A DNA stretch of 64,000 nucleotides, taken from an uncultured Verrucomicrobiota bacterium. Its GTDB lineage: Bacteria; Verrucomicrobiota; Verrucomicrobiia; Limisphaerales; UBA9464. Location: NCBI GenBank assembly GCA_903922605.1, contig CAIXUG010000072.1:137432-201431 (forward strand), read 5' to 3'. Made by a program: the position numbers and the translations under genes. Below are positions 63,501 through 64,000 of this stretch, one piece after another (the first letter of the stretch is position 1; each line of letters begins with the position of its first letter). The notes under the pieces are model-generated. The model did no database searches. It was not told the origin of the DNA and saw nothing but the letters and a program-made list of their open reading frames with translations.

Positions 63501-64000
63501 TGGTCAATGGGGTCGGAGATGTTGACGAATTTCCACGTCGTGCCGGCCTGCTCGGCGGCGAGGAGGGTGCTCTCCAGCCAGGCGAGCTGCGTGACACCCA
63601 GATAGGTGCGGCCCGCATTGTCCGCGCGCGAACCGGTTTCGTCCGCGTTCGCGGAAGTCTTCATGCGGATGTCGCGGTAGCTGCGGCAATCCGTGTTGAC
63701 GAAGAGCGCGTTCCGGCCCCACTGCTGCGCAAAATAGAGCTGCTTGGTGCCGTCGACGTTCGGGTCGCTGGGCGCGCTGATCGTGCCGCGGTTCTTCATC
63801 GGCTGATAGTTCAGGAACACCTGCTGCAGCGTCTGGAAGCCGCCCGACTTGTTCATGTAGGTGCCGCTGGTGTTGACGTCGTTTGCGCTGACGCGGGCAT
63901 CGGCACCGGCGCCGGTCGTGAAATCACCGACCGCGCCACCGGCGGGCGCGCCACCGTTGATATACTGCTTGTTGCCCAGCTCGTGGTTGTCGTAGGTCGT
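60572..64000 (-). CDS. Secreted PhoD-like/phospholipase C-like phosphatase fusion (partial)
   Basis: 1142 residues are visible; the N-terminus lies beyond the right edge, since the frame is still open at 64000. The first visible part is PhoD-like: TTYDNHELGNKQYINGG, LNYQPMKNRGTISAPSDPNV, VTQLAWLESTLLAAEQAGTT, VVFLATDDHQNRVNEL. After about residue 390 comes a second enzyme of the phospholipase C/acid phosphatase type (PF04185): HIIVVYQENWSFDALYGSFP, YVMCDNYFHSSFGGSFLNHQ, then ITYDEHGGRWDHVTPPV and GVRVPAIVISPYAKQGVVDH. A C-terminal ~90-residue beta module follows. It is one polypeptide with two phosphatase domains, presumably exported. Confidence 0.85.
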   Translation of the reverse strand, partial: TTYDNHELGNKQYINGGAPAGGAVGDFTTGAGADARVSANDVNTSGTYMNKSGGFQTLQQVFLNYQPMKNRGTISAPSDPNVDGTKQLYFAQQWGRNALFVNTDCRSYRDIRMKTSANADETGSRADNAGRTYLGVTQLAWLESTLLAAEQAGTTWKFVNISDPIDQLGPIGGALTLNNVPSFGAGSTYAPVSSDGGKSWIGGYRAERNALLKFIADHQIKNVVFLATDDHQNRVNELTYSPTGQTGVQSSYVRVPYCFEIVCGPLGATGPDLITNHSFAGMAKPLADSIAAAQVAAGVDPLGLAGYPGLHNVTRLNDPDADTLRQPVDFYSPDTFNYNTLDVSPDGKTLTVKSYGINSTAQNSFLEYNAAANPEQVLFSFQVDAASPINNIDHIIVVYQENWSFDALYGSFPGANGRANASAGSLNQIDRVTGNPLSGLAASNGYNRYSGSGLETAGNTVGTPGYLNIPPQPIRFNPANGSTAFIDTSFSTNPADATSALKVNTLLPYNVAPYVATTGNSGDIVHRYWQEMFQIAGADVLGTDHRNNSGFATWSDNPGLVMSYFDASYLPEGLLAQQYVMCDNYFHSSFGGSFLNHQFFIAAAAPVYSNMPGYDPVSGWAGNTAALAYLDPTGLVQANTSGTDTGGNPAVGKLIRDGSITPVAGDTMIGLRINGVANQSATVSGSASPSDVSFQDGSHFDKHYVVNTSFSRSLATSTTTFATNATGNLDSTSFNVTGASGTRLGANNVGMTVSGTGIQAGTVITSVSGSTIGLSKKPTVTQTGVSLAFTGFPLSLIPLQDNTATTLNIGDLLDHAGVSWAWYSGGWNNALDSSPSNPLHYGSAGPNTVDPLFQWHHQAFAFFAKSAPFDYTGTHADGRNPYATLHLRDEGSQGAGTGIYGDIANNTLPSVSFVKFLGPDNEHPGYASLAQGQQHVADLVAAVQANPALWAHTAIIITYDEHGGRWDHVTPPVRDLWGPGVRVPAIVISPYAKQGVVDHRQRDTSGILTTIEQRFGLPSLNQRDANGASFADVFTSLQISRGGYVLDRRLNKLVQTVTVRNIGSVTIAGPISLALDGLTAGTSLANAAGTTANNAPTGSPYITITSGNLAPGASASVALQFVKPASGGINYVARTITGASTP

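Overview
The window looks like a chromosomal segment of a high-GC, diderm member of the Verrucomicrobiota, probably the Limisphaerales/Pedosphaera side. This is inference from gene content, not a database result. The signs are: LPS genes (lpxB, an lptE-like gene) and a bamD-like gene; paired 'prepilin N-terminal plus FxFADGH' pseudopilins; a Tat-exported Gfo/Idh/MocA oxidoreductase; PQQ-type beta-propeller and PEP-CTERM proteins; exoproteins ending in an 'FFRV'-type module; and many short GC-rich inverted-repeat elements between genes. No phage, transposase or CRISPR array is visible, so it reads as core chromosome with intergenic non-coding repeats.

Layout. 1-4.7 kb: coiled-coil membrane protein, Gfo/Idh/MocA oxidoreductase, lpxB and tgt. 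5.2-8.2 kb: two paralogous pseudopilins, each with the same promoter block and nearly the same terminator, then an EamA-type permease. 8.6-13.6 kb (minus): a Gld-like ABC operon (ATPase, permease, GldG-like subunit, DUF4340 protein). 13.8-16.6 kb: Tat-exported oxidoreductase, a signal-peptide ORF broken by an in-frame TGA, a small lipoprotein and tRNA-Ser(CGA). 16.9-29.8 kb: an NtrC-type response regulator, a small exported protein, TolC, adaptor, one intact and one nonsense-interrupted heavy-metal RND pump, and a sensor kinase. This looks like one metal- or envelope-stress efflux locus.

30-38.4 kb: a duplicated alpha/beta hydrolase, an HxlR regulator divergent from a DinB-like gene with two tandem operators, a cupin, an M20 peptidase, the HIT-phoH-ybeY-hypothetical gene string, and a solitary modB. 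38.5-49.4 kb: primary sigma factor, dxs and xseB, a PQQ-like protein, the bamD-lptE pair (outer-membrane biogenesis), a CvpA-like protein, an ECF sigma/anti-sigma pair and a polyprenyl synthase. 49.5-52.7 kb: heme operon (hemX-like, hemA, hemC). 52.7-64 kb: HAD phosphatase, lactonase-type beta-propeller, a 944-aa multi-domain exoprotein, a J-domain/membrane/lectin-like chimera, a PEP-CTERM protein, and a large secreted PhoD-plus-phosphoesterase fusion that runs off the right edge.

The most interesting signals are the NtrC/RND locus with its palindrome and possible sigma-54 element; a 7-bp tandem repeat that sets the reading frame of the lactonase signal peptide; the J-domain/tandem lectin-like chimera; the double phosphatase fusion; and seven different families of intergenic inverted-repeat elements, several of them nested.
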